Source: W11650 sp963550755 (lineage in GTDB: Bacteria > Bacillota > Clostridia > Lachnospirales > Vallitaleaceae). Taken from it: DNA of 15,265 bases. A model generated the notes under the pieces. That model was given only the letters and a program-made list of their open reading frames with translations, searched no databases and was not told where the DNA came from. The DNA is taken from NCBI GenBank assembly GCA_963550755.1, contig CAUVDV010000048.1, positions 1 through 15,265 of the forward strand. Direction: 5' to 3'. Both the position numbers and the translations under genes were made by a program. Of this stretch, positions 1 to 7,468 are shown one piece after another (within the stretch, counting starts at the first letter, position 1; each line of letters starts with the position of its first letter).

Positions 1-53
1 GCACGGTGGTGTGAGAGGTCGGGGAAATTATTTAATTTCCCCTCCTACTCGAT
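1..53 (+). mobile_element. 3' end of a group II intron (domain VI and part of domain V)
   Basis: Bases 21-29 (GGGGAAATT) pair perfectly with 34-42 (AATTTCCCC) across a four-base loop. Below a small internal loop, GAG (15-17) pairs with CTC (48-50), leaving A47 bulged. A bulged A seven or eight bases before the intron end is the branch point of group II domain VI. The upstream GCACGGTGG resembles the 3' strand of domain V and the linker in bacterial group II introns. By the usual terminal AY rule the intron would end near CGAT at 53. The reverse transcriptase/maturase and the rest of the ribozyme would lie upstream, outside the window. The call rests on structure and remembered family consensus, not on a covariance search. 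Confidence 0.68.
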
Positions 54-68
54 TGGGTGTAAAAAGCA

Positions 69-80
69 AAACGACTGGCC
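69..80 (-). promoter_or_regulatory. Candidate operator copy upstream of the ROK gene
   Basis: Read on the minus strand this is GGCCAGTCGTTT, identical over 12 bases to 2552-2563 in front of the importer operon. In both places GCTGC lies a few bases upstream of the 12-mer. A related element sits at 8453-8473 before the GH3 gene. Recurrence at promoter regions of three units in one locus suggests a regulator site, plausibly for the ROK protein. This copy lies about 90 bases upstream of the ROK -35 box, so it is not an obvious autorepression site. Binding is inferred. Confidence 0.35.
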
Positions 81-91
81 TTAAGCTGCAG

Positions 92-128
92 CGGAAAAGG
101 ACAAATCCTATTTTCCGTAATATTTTTT
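92..128 (+). terminator. Rho-independent terminator downstream of the intron
   Basis: CGGAAAAGGA (92-101) pairs with TCC (106-108) and TTTTCCG (111-117), with a CAAA loop and a two-base TA bulge on the 3' side. A short A/T stretch ending in six T residues (123-128) follows. The hairpin would end transcription entering from the left and insulate the ROK promoter at 173. The T tract starts a few bases after the stem, so strength is uncertain. Confidence 0.5.
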
Positions 129-172
129 GGGCAAAGTTACAGTTATGCGTGTGGTCTTGGCGGCCGGGATAA

Positions 173-201
173 TTGACATTTACCGGAAAGTAGGATATGA
201 T
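173..201 (+). promoter_or_regulatory. SigA-type promoter of the ROK gene
   Basis: TTGACA (173-178) is separated by exactly 17 bases from TATGAT (196-201), a near-perfect vegetative promoter. Transcription would begin near 208 and leave a leader of about 160 bases before the ROK start at 370. No open reading frame or obvious riboswitch was recognised in that leader. Confidence 0.8.
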
Positions 202-369
202 GAAAGAGCAGACGGTCAAGGGAAAAAAGGACAGGTCATGTTCGGGATTTCTGAAAGCGGCAAGTAGTTGTGCCTGATGACAAGGAATTTCGATAAATGA
301 CTCATGCGATGCTAAGCAAATGGATATCTGGATCAAACTCGGTAAGCAAGGAGAGAAAGAGATAAAGAG

Positions 370-1599
370 ATGAGCGGATTAGAGGGCAGAAACCTGGTGA
401 AAGTCAAAAAACAAAATATGGCGGCGGTTAAAACGATTTTATACCGGCAAGCGCCGCTTTCCCGGGTAGAGATTGCGGAGCAGTTGGAATTAACGCCGCC
501 GACCATTACCAATATCGTGTCGGAATTGATTCAGGCGGGCTTTGTGCGGGAGTTGGCTTCGGCCGATTTGCCGAATCGGGGAAGCGGGCGCAAGCCGATT
601 AATATTGATTTGGTTTCAGGGGCGAAGCTGGCGCTGGGTATCTCCTTGGGCCGTGACCGGACGCGCTACTGTGTGACGGATTTGCGCGGTAATTTTTTAT
701 TCCAGGGAGAAACGAAACTGGCGGCTGAAAATTATGAGCTAATGCTGCAGAATCTGCTGAATTGTCTGGATCAGTTAAAAAAGAAGCATTTCAAGGAATG
801 GCAGCGCCTGCTGGGCATTGGCATAGCTATGCCGGGAATTGTAGATACGCATGCCGGAGTCTTAAAAAGTCTGGACGATGAGCGGGTCAGCTGGCGGGAT
901 CAGCCGCTGGCGGAAAGCGTCAGTCAGTGGACAGGTCTGCCGGTGGTACTGGAAAATAATGTCCGGGCCCGAACCAGTGCTATTAGCCTCTTTCACCCCA
1001 AATTAGTGGGAGATTCTTCAACTTTTGCTTTTTGCCATATTTCCTGGGGTATTGCCTGCCCGGTCGTACTGAGCAATCGCAATTTTCGAGGGGAAGACGC
1101 CGCCGCTGGTGAGATCGGGAAAATGATTCTGGACCCGCAGGGCGCTTTTTCCGAGAAGCATGGCCGGCCGGGAACGCTGGAAGCTTTGTCGGGTGTTTCC
1201 GCCATATTAGAGCGCTGCCAGACGGCTCTGCAGCAGGGAGAAAGCCCGGAATTGGCCAAAATATGTCAAAATCCGGCTGCTTTGACTTTGGAGCAGGTGC
1301 TGGCGGCGCAGCAGCAGGGCGATCCGGTGGTCTGTCGGATTTTAGAGCGGGCGATGCTCTTTTTGGGGATTGCCTTGGCGAATATTGTGGATTTTTTAAA
1401 TCCGCATTTGATTTTTTTAAGCAGCGCTTTATTTAAAAATCCGCAAAATTTTGCCTTAGTGGAAAAAAACTTGTATCAATATGTTTTTCGCTCCGGAGCG
1501 GAAGAATTAAAGCTGGTGCCGGTGGATTTGGGCGAATACGGCGGAGCGGCCGGAGCAGCCGCCCGGTGCATCGACCGGTATTTTGTGCGGGAAGGGTGA
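370..1599 (+). CDS. ROK-family transcriptional repressor (NagC/XylR type)
   Basis: 409 residues, the usual length for ROK repressors. Residues about 15-70 form a winged helix-turn-helix (SRVEIAEQLELTPPTITNIV, 31-50), followed by the ROK sugar-kinase-like fold. ROK landmarks are GIGIAMPGIVD (149-159), VLENN (193-197) and GEIGKM (247-252). The family normally has a zinc site made of the His in GEIGH and a CxCGxxGCxE motif. Here GEIGK, then SEKHGRPGTLEALSG (261-275), lacks the His and all the cysteines, so the site appears lost. The start is fixed because an in-frame stop at 343-345 precedes ATG 370 with no other start codon between. The best ribosome site, AAGGAG at 348-353, is unusually far (16 bases) from the ATG. 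It probably represses the importer and glycosidase genes until a sugar ligand binds; the ligand cannot be read from sequence. Confidence 0.9.
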   Translation: MSGLEGRNLVKVKKQNMAAVKTILYRQAPLSRVEIAEQLELTPPTITNIVSELIQAGFVRELASADLPNRGSGRKPINIDLVSGAKLALGISLGRDRTRYCVTDLRGNFLFQGETKLAAENYELMLQNLLNCLDQLKKKHFKEWQRLLGIGIAMPGIVDTHAGVLKSLDDERVSWRDQPLAESVSQWTGLPVVLENNVRARTSAISLFHPKLVGDSSTFAFCHISWGIACPVVLSNRNFRGEDAAAGEIGKMILDPQGAFSEKHGRPGTLEALSGVSAILERCQTALQQGESPELAKICQNPAALTLEQVLAAQQQGDPVVCRILERAMLFLGIALANIVDFLNPHLIFLSSALFKNPQNFALVEKNLYQYVFRSGAEELKLVPVDLGEYGGAAGAAARCIDRYFVREG

Positions 1600-1616
1600 A
1601 CAAGCGGGAGAAGAAC

Positions 1617-2111
1617 ATGACAAAAACTTATATCGCGCATCCGTTGAAATGCGGAGCGGCTTTGCTGACCGCTATTTTCTCGCTGGTGATGGTCATAGTG
1701 ATGATTGACTTAAAATCATGGCTCGGCGGCTTGCTGTTTGGACTGATTTTTGCCTTTTTCACGGGGTTGGCGGTTCTTTACGGAGCCAGGATTCAAGTGG
1801 ATGAACAGGGTGTTGGTCGCTTCTTTCTGTGGCGGCGGCAGCGCTTTTTATCCTGGCCGGAGATAAAAGAAGTCAGCGTCATCGGGGTTAATGTATTTAA
1901 CCGGCATAATCCCAAACGGACGGGCAGCCGCTATTTGTGTTTTTGGCCGCGGGCCATGTCGGAGCAGGAAAGATTTCGGCTGGCGCTGGAATGGCCGCCG
2001 AAGGAAGGTATTTATATGCTGTATAGCCCGGAGCGTTTAGCGACGGTTCGCCGGTATTGGGCGGGACAGATTGACTCGTTTAACGGCGGGGACTTATATT
2101 GGGAAAAATAA
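1617..2111 (+). CDS. Small membrane protein with PH-like cytoplasmic domain
   Basis: 164 residues. Two hydrophobic segments, about 12-30 and 35-57, form a membrane hairpin. A soluble tail (about 58-164) alternates strand-like stretches: ARIQVDEQGVGRF, FLSWPEIKEVSVIG, then IYMLYSP. This fits bacterial PH-like domain proteins, whose tails carry the 'W..I..v' pattern. The reading frame stays open upstream to 1566, but ATG 1617 is chosen because GGGAGAAG sits just before it and the upstream part overlaps the ROK gene. It starts 17 bases after the ROK stop, so the two genes are probably co-transcribed. Specific function is unknown; a membrane partner or accessory of the locus is possible, and simple genomic neighbourhood is equally possible. 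Confidence 0.78.
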   Translation: MTKTYIAHPLKCGAALLTAIFSLVMVIVMIDLKSWLGGLLFGLIFAFFTGLAVLYGARIQVDEQGVGRFFLWRRQRFLSWPEIKEVSVIGVNVFNRHNPKRTGSRYLCFWPRAMSEQERFRLALEWPPKEGIYMLYSPERLATVRRYWAGQIDSFNGGDLYWEK

Positions 2112-2143
2112 GCAGAGATTTCCGTGAGCAAAGCAAAAGTGTT

Positions 2144-2163
2144 TTTGCCGTCTAGGCGGCAAA
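2144..2163. repeat. Short inverted repeat between gene end and terminator
   Basis: TTTGCCG (2144-2150) and CGGCAAA (2157-2163) are perfect complements around a six-base loop. No T tract follows, so it is not a terminator by itself. It may stabilise the mRNA 3' end, act as a protein site, or be chance. Confidence 0.4.
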
Positions 2164-2171
2164 TGAGTAAA

Positions 2172-2220
2172 AAAAAGCCTTATCAACGAAAGCAAAATAG
2201 CTTTTGTGGTAAGGCTTTTT
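2172..2220. terminator. Strong bidirectional Rho-independent terminator
   Basis: The arms 2172-2193 and 2200-2220 pair almost throughout around the loop AAAATA: AAAAGCCTTA with TAAGGCTTTT, then CGAAAGC with GCTTTTG, with one bulged A and two G-T pairs. The hairpin is flanked by A residues on the left and T residues on the right, so it can end transcription on either strand. It closes the ROK and PH-like gene unit. Confidence 0.85.
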
Positions 2221-2548
2221 GATTTTGCGGCTTGCTTATGTTCCCTGGATGCGGATTTGCTTTTCGTTCGGCCGCAATCCGCGTGATTTCACTGCTGGTC
2301 AGCGGCGTCGCCATTGACCAGATATGCGTCTGCTTTTCGGAACACAATTTCTTGGCCGGCGCTTTGGTTTTGACGGCTGGGAATCCCAAGATCCGCCTGG
2401 AAAAGCCGAAGAAGCTTGAGATTTTAATTTATACAATATGCATGAAAATCAAGGAAAAATTTAGCGAGTATTCCGACTTGTAAATATGACGAAAAACGAT
2501 ATAATTAATTAAAAGAATTAATAAATTGTAATAAAGAAAGATTGCTGC
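2221..2548. other. Gene-poor stretch with unrecognised, possibly decayed coding DNA
   Basis: No convincing gene. Both strands hold a short open frame here: plus 2232-2483 (83 codons) and minus 2389-2183 (68 codons). Neither has a clear ribosome site or a recognisable domain. On the minus strand two frames look protein-like in adjoining parts, one giving AGQEIVFRKADAYLVNGD and the other TSSEITRIAAERKANPHPGN. This could reflect a minus-strand gene decayed by frameshifts that once used the terminator at 2172-2220. From about 2480 the DNA becomes very A/T-rich, as expected upstream of a promoter. Confidence 0.3.
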
Positions 2549-2574
2549 TTTGGCCAGTCGTTTGTAATTTGGCA
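2549..2574 (+). promoter_or_regulatory. Candidate operator and -35 region of the importer operon
   Basis: Bases 2549-2569 match 8453-8473 upstream of the GH3 gene at 18 of 21 positions, both ending in TTTGTAATT. The core GGCCAGTCGTTT (2552-2563) recurs inverted at 69-80. Immediately downstream, TTGGCA (2569-2574) could be a -35 box with an A/T-rich weak -10 (TATTTT, 2592-2597) 17 bases later. The element would overlap or abut RNA polymerase there. Promoter assignment is weak; the motif similarity is directly visible. Confidence 0.45.
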
Positions 2575-2659
2575 AAAAGAAAAAATCCTTTTATTTTATA
2601 AAAGAACGAATTCCGACAAATTACTGGGAATGTAAGCGAGCGGCAGAAAGAGACACTAA

Positions 2660-2709
2660 GCGCCAGCTTTTCATGGAACCGGAACTTTTGGGGACCAAAC
2701 GGCTGGCGC
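2660..2709 (+). promoter_or_regulatory. Long-loop leader hairpin before the binding-protein gene
   Basis: GCGCCAGC (2660-2667) pairs perfectly with GCTGGCGC (2702-2709), enclosing 34 bases. The enclosed region contains GGAACCGGAAC and further G-rich and C-rich runs that may fold internally. It ends 73 bases before the start codon and has no U tract, so it looks like a structured leader rather than a terminator. No known riboswitch was recognised. The GH3 leader holds a similarly arranged hairpin at 8527-8571. Confidence 0.45.
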
Positions 2710-2782
2710 CAAAGAATAACTCAAAGGCTTGTTTCAGGTTGGAGAGAAAGAAGCTTCGGCAAATAAAAGGAGGAATTAACGA

Positions 2783-4438
2783 ATGAACACATTCAAACTA
2801 GGTAAAGCAAAAAAACTATTGTTTTTAGCGATGGCTCTGATGTTGGTCTTATCGGCCTGCGGAGGCAGTCAAAATTCGGGAAACACCGGAAATACCGGTA
2901 CGACTGAGCCAAAAACGCCAACGGAAAATAATGCCAATCAAGGAACGACAGACATAAAATTGGCTACAGACGGAGTTTTAGATGTTGGCTATTCGATAAC
3001 ACCGGATACCTTGACTCCGTTCCGCTCCAATACGAATCGGGACGCGCCGTATTTTCCGACGATTACCGAGCAGCTGGCGATTTTTGATGTCAATAATCAA
3101 TTGCAGCCGTGGGTGGCTAAAAGCTGGGAAACAAAGGACAACGGTTTTACCTATGATATTGTGCTGCGTGAAGGAGTTAAGGATTCGGCCGGCAACGAAA
3201 TCAATGCCGACGATATCCTGTGGTTTATGAATAAGTCTAAGGAAATGGCTTTAAAGCCAATCTGGGGTAAGATGGAATCAGTGGAAAAAACCGGTGATTA
3301 TTCGTTGCGGGTTAAATTAACGAAAAATATCGTCGGCACCATGGAAACGATTTTGACGGATACCTATATAGTCAGCCGGAAAGCCTTTGAGGCCAGCAAG
3401 GATGAGTTTGGCACCAGTATCGTCAGCACTTCCCCCTATGAGGTCACGGAATTTGTTGCCAATTCGGTATTGCGCTTAAAGCTAAGAGACAATTATTGGC
3501 AGGACTACTCGGAGCTGCCTGAATGTGTTCGCCCGGCTGTACCGGAACTTTGCTATCATGCAATTCCGGAGGCTTCGCAGCTGGGAATCGCATTGGAAAC
3601 CGGCACCATTGATATGGCTATCCGGATTGATAACTCGACCGGCGCCCAGTTTGAAGGCAGACCGGAATATGTCATTGAATTAGCTGATGGGCCGCAGGGC
3701 TGGACGATCTTTTTCTCCGGCGCCGATACCAGTCCGATGGCTAATGATGAAAAACTGCGGCAGGCAGTCTGCTACGCGATTGATCCGCAGGGATTGATTA
3801 CCGGTCTGTGCGCCGGTTACGGCACGCCGATGTATGACGCGCATAGCCCGCTGCATATCGGTGCTTTGGAAAAATGGAAAACGGAAGAATATTATCCTTA
3901 TGATGTGGAAAAAGCCAAGCAGTTAGTGTCGGAATCGGGTTATAATGGCCAAAAGCTGACAATTTTGTGTTCAACCGCCAGCTTCAGCTCACGCTTGGCG
4001 CAGATCGTGCAAAACTATTTGCTGGCAGCCGGCCTTAATGTTGAATTGTATCAGGCGGATATGGCGCAATTGACGGCGATTCGACTGGACGGTACCAAAT
4101 ATGATATGTTTATTAATACCATCGGCGGTGTTTATCTGCCGGATGCCTGGTCGATCCGCTATGATCCGGCTGCTTACACGACCGGCGACGGCACCAGCCG
4201 CAAGGACTATACCTTGGCGGAACTCTTGTATAAGACTTGGACGCCGGAAGGTTTTACCGAAGAAAATATTGACGAGGTTCATACTTACCTGAAAGATCAC
4301 GCGATTGCTTACGGTATGGTTGATCCGCAAAACATGGTAATTTGGTGTGCTGACATCGGATTGGAGAAGGAAGTGAAAGAAAAAGGCGGCTATATTGCCC
4401 CGGCTTCTTCCAGCTATGCTGCTTTTCCGATGAAATAA
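2783..4438 (+). CDS. Extracellular solute-binding lipoprotein of Opp/Dpp-type ABC importer (SBP_bac_5)
   Basis: 551 residues. A lysine-rich start, a hydrophobic segment (12-25) and lipobox LSAC mark a lipoprotein with Cys26 as the lipidated residue. A low-complexity Asn/Gly/Thr linker (27-55) follows, tethering the protein to the outer face of the membrane. The mature part matches family 5 binding proteins: TPDTLTPFRS, NNQLQPWVAKSWE, TYDIVLREGVK and NADDILWFMNKSKE are typical N-terminal features, and YPYDVEKAKQLVSESGYNG is typical of the second lobe. A strong AAAGGAGG precedes the ATG. Members bind peptides, nickel or oligosaccharides; the glycosidase and sulfatases nearby favour an oligosaccharide. 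It is followed by an internal terminator, which would keep it more abundant than the membrane subunits. Confidence 0.93.
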   Translation: MNTFKLGKAKKLLFLAMALMLVLSACGGSQNSGNTGNTGTTEPKTPTENNANQGTTDIKLATDGVLDVGYSITPDTLTPFRSNTNRDAPYFPTITEQLAIFDVNNQLQPWVAKSWETKDNGFTYDIVLREGVKDSAGNEINADDILWFMNKSKEMALKPIWGKMESVEKTGDYSLRVKLTKNIVGTMETILTDTYIVSRKAFEASKDEFGTSIVSTSPYEVTEFVANSVLRLKLRDNYWQDYSELPECVRPAVPELCYHAIPEASQLGIALETGTIDMAIRIDNSTGAQFEGRPEYVIELADGPQGWTIFFSGADTSPMANDEKLRQAVCYAIDPQGLITGLCAGYGTPMYDAHSPLHIGALEKWKTEEYYPYDVEKAKQLVSESGYNGQKLTILCSTASFSSRLAQIVQNYLLAAGLNVELYQADMAQLTAIRLDGTKYDMFINTIGGVYLPDAWSIRYDPAAYTTGDGTSRKDYTLAELLYKTWTPEGFTEENIDEVHTYLKDHAIAYGMVDPQNMVIWCADIGLEKEVKEKGGYIAPASSSYAAFPMK

Positions 4439-4451
4439 AGGACTAAGAACC

Positions 4452-4512
4452 GCCGCAGAAAAAAGGAGGTACCGACTGTTTAAAAGACGCTTCCTTTTTC
4501 TGCGGCCTTTTT
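4452..4512 (+). terminator. Intra-operon terminator/attenuator after the binding-protein gene
   Basis: GCCGCAGAAAAAAGGA (4452-4467) pairs with TCCTTTTTCTGCGGC (4492-4506) with one bulged A and a 24-base loop; C and five T residues (4508-4512) follow. The stem is long and closed by G/C pairs. Its position between the binding-protein gene and the permease genes suggests partial readthrough, giving excess binding protein over membrane subunits. Confidence 0.85.
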
Positions 4513-4557
4513 ACTATTTTTGCTGGTTTTCAAAAATATTTGATTTTATCCAGGCAA

Positions 4558-4584
4558 GAGCAGCCGGCGAAAGCCGGAGCGCTC
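4558..4584 (+). other. GNRA-tetraloop hairpin upstream of the permease genes
   Basis: CCGGC (4564-4568) and GCCGG (4573-4577) form five G/C pairs capped by GAAA, a very stable GNRA tetraloop. GAGC (4558-4561) and GCTC (4581-4584) can extend the stem beyond an internal loop. There is no T tract. It sits 43 bases before the permease start and could mark or protect the 5' end of a readthrough or processed mRNA. A weak promoter (TTGCTG at 4520, TTTTAT at 4544) could alternatively start just upstream. Confidence 0.45.
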
Positions 4585-4627
4585 AAACAACTAAGAAAAT
4601 ATAAGGCTATTTTTAAGGAGAAAACGA

Positions 4628-5599
4628 ATGCTGAAATATGTCCTCAAACGAATTATTTGGATGATTCCGATTGTCCTGGGGGTGACGGTGCTGGTTTTTA
4701 CCCTGATGATTTTTTGCCCGGGCAAGCCGGCAGAAATTATTTTGGGTGCAACGGCCACGCAAGAGGATTTGAATGCCAAGACCGAAGAGCTGGGTTTGAA
4801 CGATCCGTATTTGGTTCGGCTGGGCAATTATATGATTGATGTTTTTATTAAACGCGATCTGGGAGCGTCCTGGATCACTAAAATTGACATTGTTTCCTCC
4901 ATTATGGAACGGCTTCCCCGAACGCTGCTGCTGACGCTGATTACCTTAGGCATTGCTTTTGTTCTGGGGGTTCCCTTGGGAGTGCTGGCGGCGACGCACC
5001 AAAACCAGTGGCAGGATTCGGTGTCTATGTTCCTGGCTTTGTGCGGCGTGGCTATTCCCAATTTCTGGCTGGCGCTGATGCTGGTTCTGGTCTTTTCGGT
5101 TAATCTTGGGCTGCTGCCGCCGATGGGGATTGATCAGGGGATTAAGTCGTATATTCTTCCAGCTTTAGCAGCCTGCATGGGTTCGCTGGCAACCTGCGCC
5201 AGACAAACCCGCTCCTCGATGCTGGATGTCATTCGGGCGGATTATATTACGACGGCCAGAGCCAAGGGTGTGCCGGAGCAAATGGTTATCATTAAGCATG
5301 CCCTTAAAAATGGCCTGATTCCGATTATTACCATGATGGGGACGACATTCGGCGCACTGCTTGGCGGGATGATGATTATTGAAACTGTCTTTTCGATTCC
5401 CGGCATGGGGACTTACATTATCGGCGCAGTCAATAACCGTGATTATCCGGTTGTTCAGGGCGGAACCATATTTTTGGCAATTACTTTCAGTATTTGTATG
5501 CTGATTGTCGATTTGCTCTATGCTCTGGTCGATCCGAGGATCAAGGCGCAGTACGCGCCGGGCAGGAAGAAAAAAAAGGAGGGGCTGGCAAATGGCTGA
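4628..5599 (+). CDS. ABC importer permease, DppB/OppB type
   Basis: 323 residues with six predicted membrane helices (about 10-30, 98-121, 134-158, 174-192, 237-255, 276-300) and the long extracytoplasmic segment between helices 1 and 2 typical of DppB/OppB. The N-terminus MLKYVLKRIIWMIPIVLGVT is classic for the family. The cytoplasmic EAA loop that docks the ATPase is TARAKGVPEQMVIIKHAL (209-226). IIETVFSIPGMG (250-261) is also conserved. AAGGAG lies eight bases before the ATG. It ends by overlapping the next permease by eight bases, implying translational coupling. It would form the transport channel with the neighbouring permease. Confidence 0.94.
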   Translation: MLKYVLKRIIWMIPIVLGVTVLVFTLMIFCPGKPAEIILGATATQEDLNAKTEELGLNDPYLVRLGNYMIDVFIKRDLGASWITKIDIVSSIMERLPRTLLLTLITLGIAFVLGVPLGVLAATHQNQWQDSVSMFLALCGVAIPNFWLALMLVLVFSVNLGLLPPMGIDQGIKSYILPALAACMGSLATCARQTRSSMLDVIRADYITTARAKGVPEQMVIIKHALKNGLIPIITMMGTTFGALLGGMMIIETVFSIPGMGTYIIGAVNNRDYPVVQGGTIFLAITFSICMLIVDLLYALVDPRIKAQYAPGRKKKKEGLANG

Positions 5600-6464
5600 T
5601 TCCAACAAGAAAAAAGCAAAAAAGAAAAGCGAATTAATGCGCATTTTGCGTCAGCTGGCCAAAAATAAACTGGCGGTGCTGGGACTGATTATTATGATAA
5701 TTGAGATTTTGTTGGCGCTGTTAGCCCCGAAGATTATTCCCTATGATTACACGGCCATGGATATGTCCGTGATGTTTGCCAAACCGTCTTTAACCCATTT
5801 GTTTGGCTGTGACGATATGGGCCGGGATATTTTCAGCCGGGTGCTTTATGGCGCAAGATACTCGATCACTATGGGGGTAGCGGCGATTGCTTTGGCGACC
5901 GTGATTGGCTGTTCGATCGGAGCGGTAGCCGGATATTTCGGCGGCTGGGTGGATAATATAGTCATGCGGGCGCTGGATGTCGTGCAGGCGATTCCCAGCA
6001 TGCTGATGATGATTGTTATTTCGGCTGTTTTGGGCCCCGGCTTTTTTAATACAATTTTTGCCATGGCATTTGGGTATATTGCCGGCATGGCGCGCATGCT
6101 GCGGGCACAAATGCTGAAAGAACGGAACAACGAATATATTGAAGCGGCAGTTTCGATTAACTGCTCCCGGTTTCGGATCATTGTCAACCATCTGATTCCC
6201 AACTGTATGTCGCCGATTATTGTGCAGGCAACGATGGGGGTTGCTCAGGCAATTACCTTGGCGGCTGGTTTGAGCTTTATCGGTTTGGGGATTCAGCCGC
6301 CGACGCCGGAATGGGGGGCGATGCTGTCCAGTGCCCGGCAGTTTATGCGGCAGGCTCCGCATTTGGTCATTTTTCCGGGACTGGCGATTGCCATTACTGT
6401 ACTATCTCTTAATTTGATGGGTGACGGACTGCGGGATGCGCTTGATCCGAAGCTGAAAAATTAG
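5592..6464 (+). CDS. ABC importer permease, DppC/OppC type
   Basis: 290 residues. ATG 5592 is chosen over upstream in-frame codons because it follows AAGGAGG and overlaps the previous stop as ATGGCTGA. A Lys-rich cytoplasmic start (5-12) precedes helix 1 (about 28-46). The conserved FGCDDMGRDIFSRVLYGAR (71-89) and the EAA loop beginning EYIEAAVSI (181-189) identify the DppC/OppC family. Further helices lie at about 92-115, 131-150, 152-170, 206-232 and 256-277. The C-terminal LSFIGLGIQPPTPEWG (227-242) is a family signature. It pairs with the upstream permease. Confidence 0.94.
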   Translation: MADSNKKKAKKKSELMRILRQLAKNKLAVLGLIIMIIEILLALLAPKIIPYDYTAMDMSVMFAKPSLTHLFGCDDMGRDIFSRVLYGARYSITMGVAAIALATVIGCSIGAVAGYFGGWVDNIVMRALDVVQAIPSMLMMIVISAVLGPGFFNTIFAMAFGYIAGMARMLRAQMLKERNNEYIEAAVSINCSRFRIIVNHLIPNCMSPIIVQATMGVAQAITLAAGLSFIGLGIQPPTPEWGAMLSSARQFMRQAPHLVIFPGLAIAITVLSLNLMGDGLRDALDPKLKN

Positions 6465-6478
6465 AAAGGAGCCGAGTT

Positions 6479-7468
6479 ATGAGTAAAGATGAAAAGTTCC
6501 TTTCGGTCAAGGATCTTTATGTGGAATATCAATCGGATGGAGAAACGGTCAAGGCGGTTAACGGCGTTTCTCTTCAGTTGGAGCGGGGAAAAACGCTGGG
6601 CTTAGTGGGTGAGACCGGTGCGGGTAAAACGACAATTGCCAAAGCAATTCTGCGCATTTTACCGGACGTAGCCTGCCGGGTAGCGCAGGGCGAGGTTTTA
6701 TTGGAAGGACAAGATCTTTTGCAGCTGTCTGAATTGGAAATGAGAAAGATTCGGGGCGATAAGATTTCCATGATTTTTCAGGATCCGATGACCGCTTTAA
6801 ATCCGGTTCAGAATATTGGCGACCAGATCGCGGAAGTGGTACGCTTACACAATGACGATAAAGTTGATCCCAAGCAGCGGGCCAAGGAAATGCTGGAAAT
6901 TGTCGGGATACCGGCGGAACGCTATTATGAATATCCGCATCAGTTTTCCGGCGGCATGAAACAGCGGGTGGTGATTGCCATTGCGCTGGCCTGCAATCCT
7001 GACCTTTTGCTGGCGGATGAACCGACGACGGCGCTGGATGTAACGATTCAGGCGCAGGTATTGGATTTGATTGCGGCGCTGCGCCAAAAATACAATACCT
7101 CCATGCTGCTGATTACGCATGATTTGGGAGTAGTGGCGCAGGTTTGCGATGATGTGGCGGTCATTTATGCCGGCAACATCGTTGAGTACGGGACAAAGGA
7201 GCAAATTTTTGATTATCCCTCGCATCCCTATACGATTGGGCTTTTCGGAGCGATTCCGGATATGAACGAGGATGAAGAATGGCTTCGGCCGATTGACGGA
7301 TTGCCGCCGGATCCGACAAATTTGCCGCCGGGCTGCGCCTTTGCGCCCCGCTGCAAATATGCCGGCGATGAATGCCGGCAAGGAGCGATTGAGCCGGGTA
7401 AGACGGCGGATGGGCATGACTGCCGCTGCTGCCGCTTGAGTGAAGTTGCCAGGAAGGAGTTGCTATGA
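6479..7468 (+). CDS. ABC importer ATPase, DppD/OppD type
   Basis: 329 residues, cytoplasmic. Walker A GETGAGKT (44-51), Q-loop Gln101, signature FSGGMKQR (156-163), Walker B LLLADEP with Asp180 and Glu181, and switch His214 are all intact. The C-terminal oligopeptide-transporter extension begins at HPY (249-251) and carries the cysteine-rich GCAFAPRCKYAGDEC (285-299) plus CRCC (315-318). In DppD-like proteins such cysteines may hold an iron-sulfur cluster. AAAGGAG precedes the ATG, 14 bases after the permease stop. The start of the second ATPase overlaps its stop as ATGA. It is the partner with the canonical signature motif. Confidence 0.95.
   Translation: MSKDEKFLSVKDLYVEYQSDGETVKAVNGVSLQLERGKTLGLVGETGAGKTTIAKAILRILPDVACRVAQGEVLLEGQDLLQLSELEMRKIRGDKISMIFQDPMTALNPVQNIGDQIAEVVRLHNDDKVDPKQRAKEMLEIVGIPAERYYEYPHQFSGGMKQRVVIAIALACNPDLLLADEPTTALDVTIQAQVLDLIAALRQKYNTSMLLITHDLGVVAQVCDDVAVIYAGNIVEYGTKEQIFDYPSHPYTIGLFGAIPDMNEDEEWLRPIDGLPPDPTNLPPGCAFAPRCKYAGDECRQGAIEPGKTADGHDCRCCRLSEVARKELL

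Noticed and set aside
1566..1616. Longer start for the PH-like protein at 1566
   Set aside because: It would overlap the ROK coding end by 34 bases, lacks a ribosome site, and adds residues outside the membrane hairpin.
2631..2646. Catabolite-repression (cre) site at TGTAAGCG
   Set aside because: Only the left half matches the consensus; the right half fails at most positions. A similar partial match at 8541-8554 failed too.
3989..4330. Minus-strand open frame inside the binding-protein gene
   Set aside because: It is a shadow of a well-supported lipoprotein gene, with no ribosome site or domain. The same applies to the other long minus-strand frames inside the permease, ATPase, GH3 and sulfatase genes.
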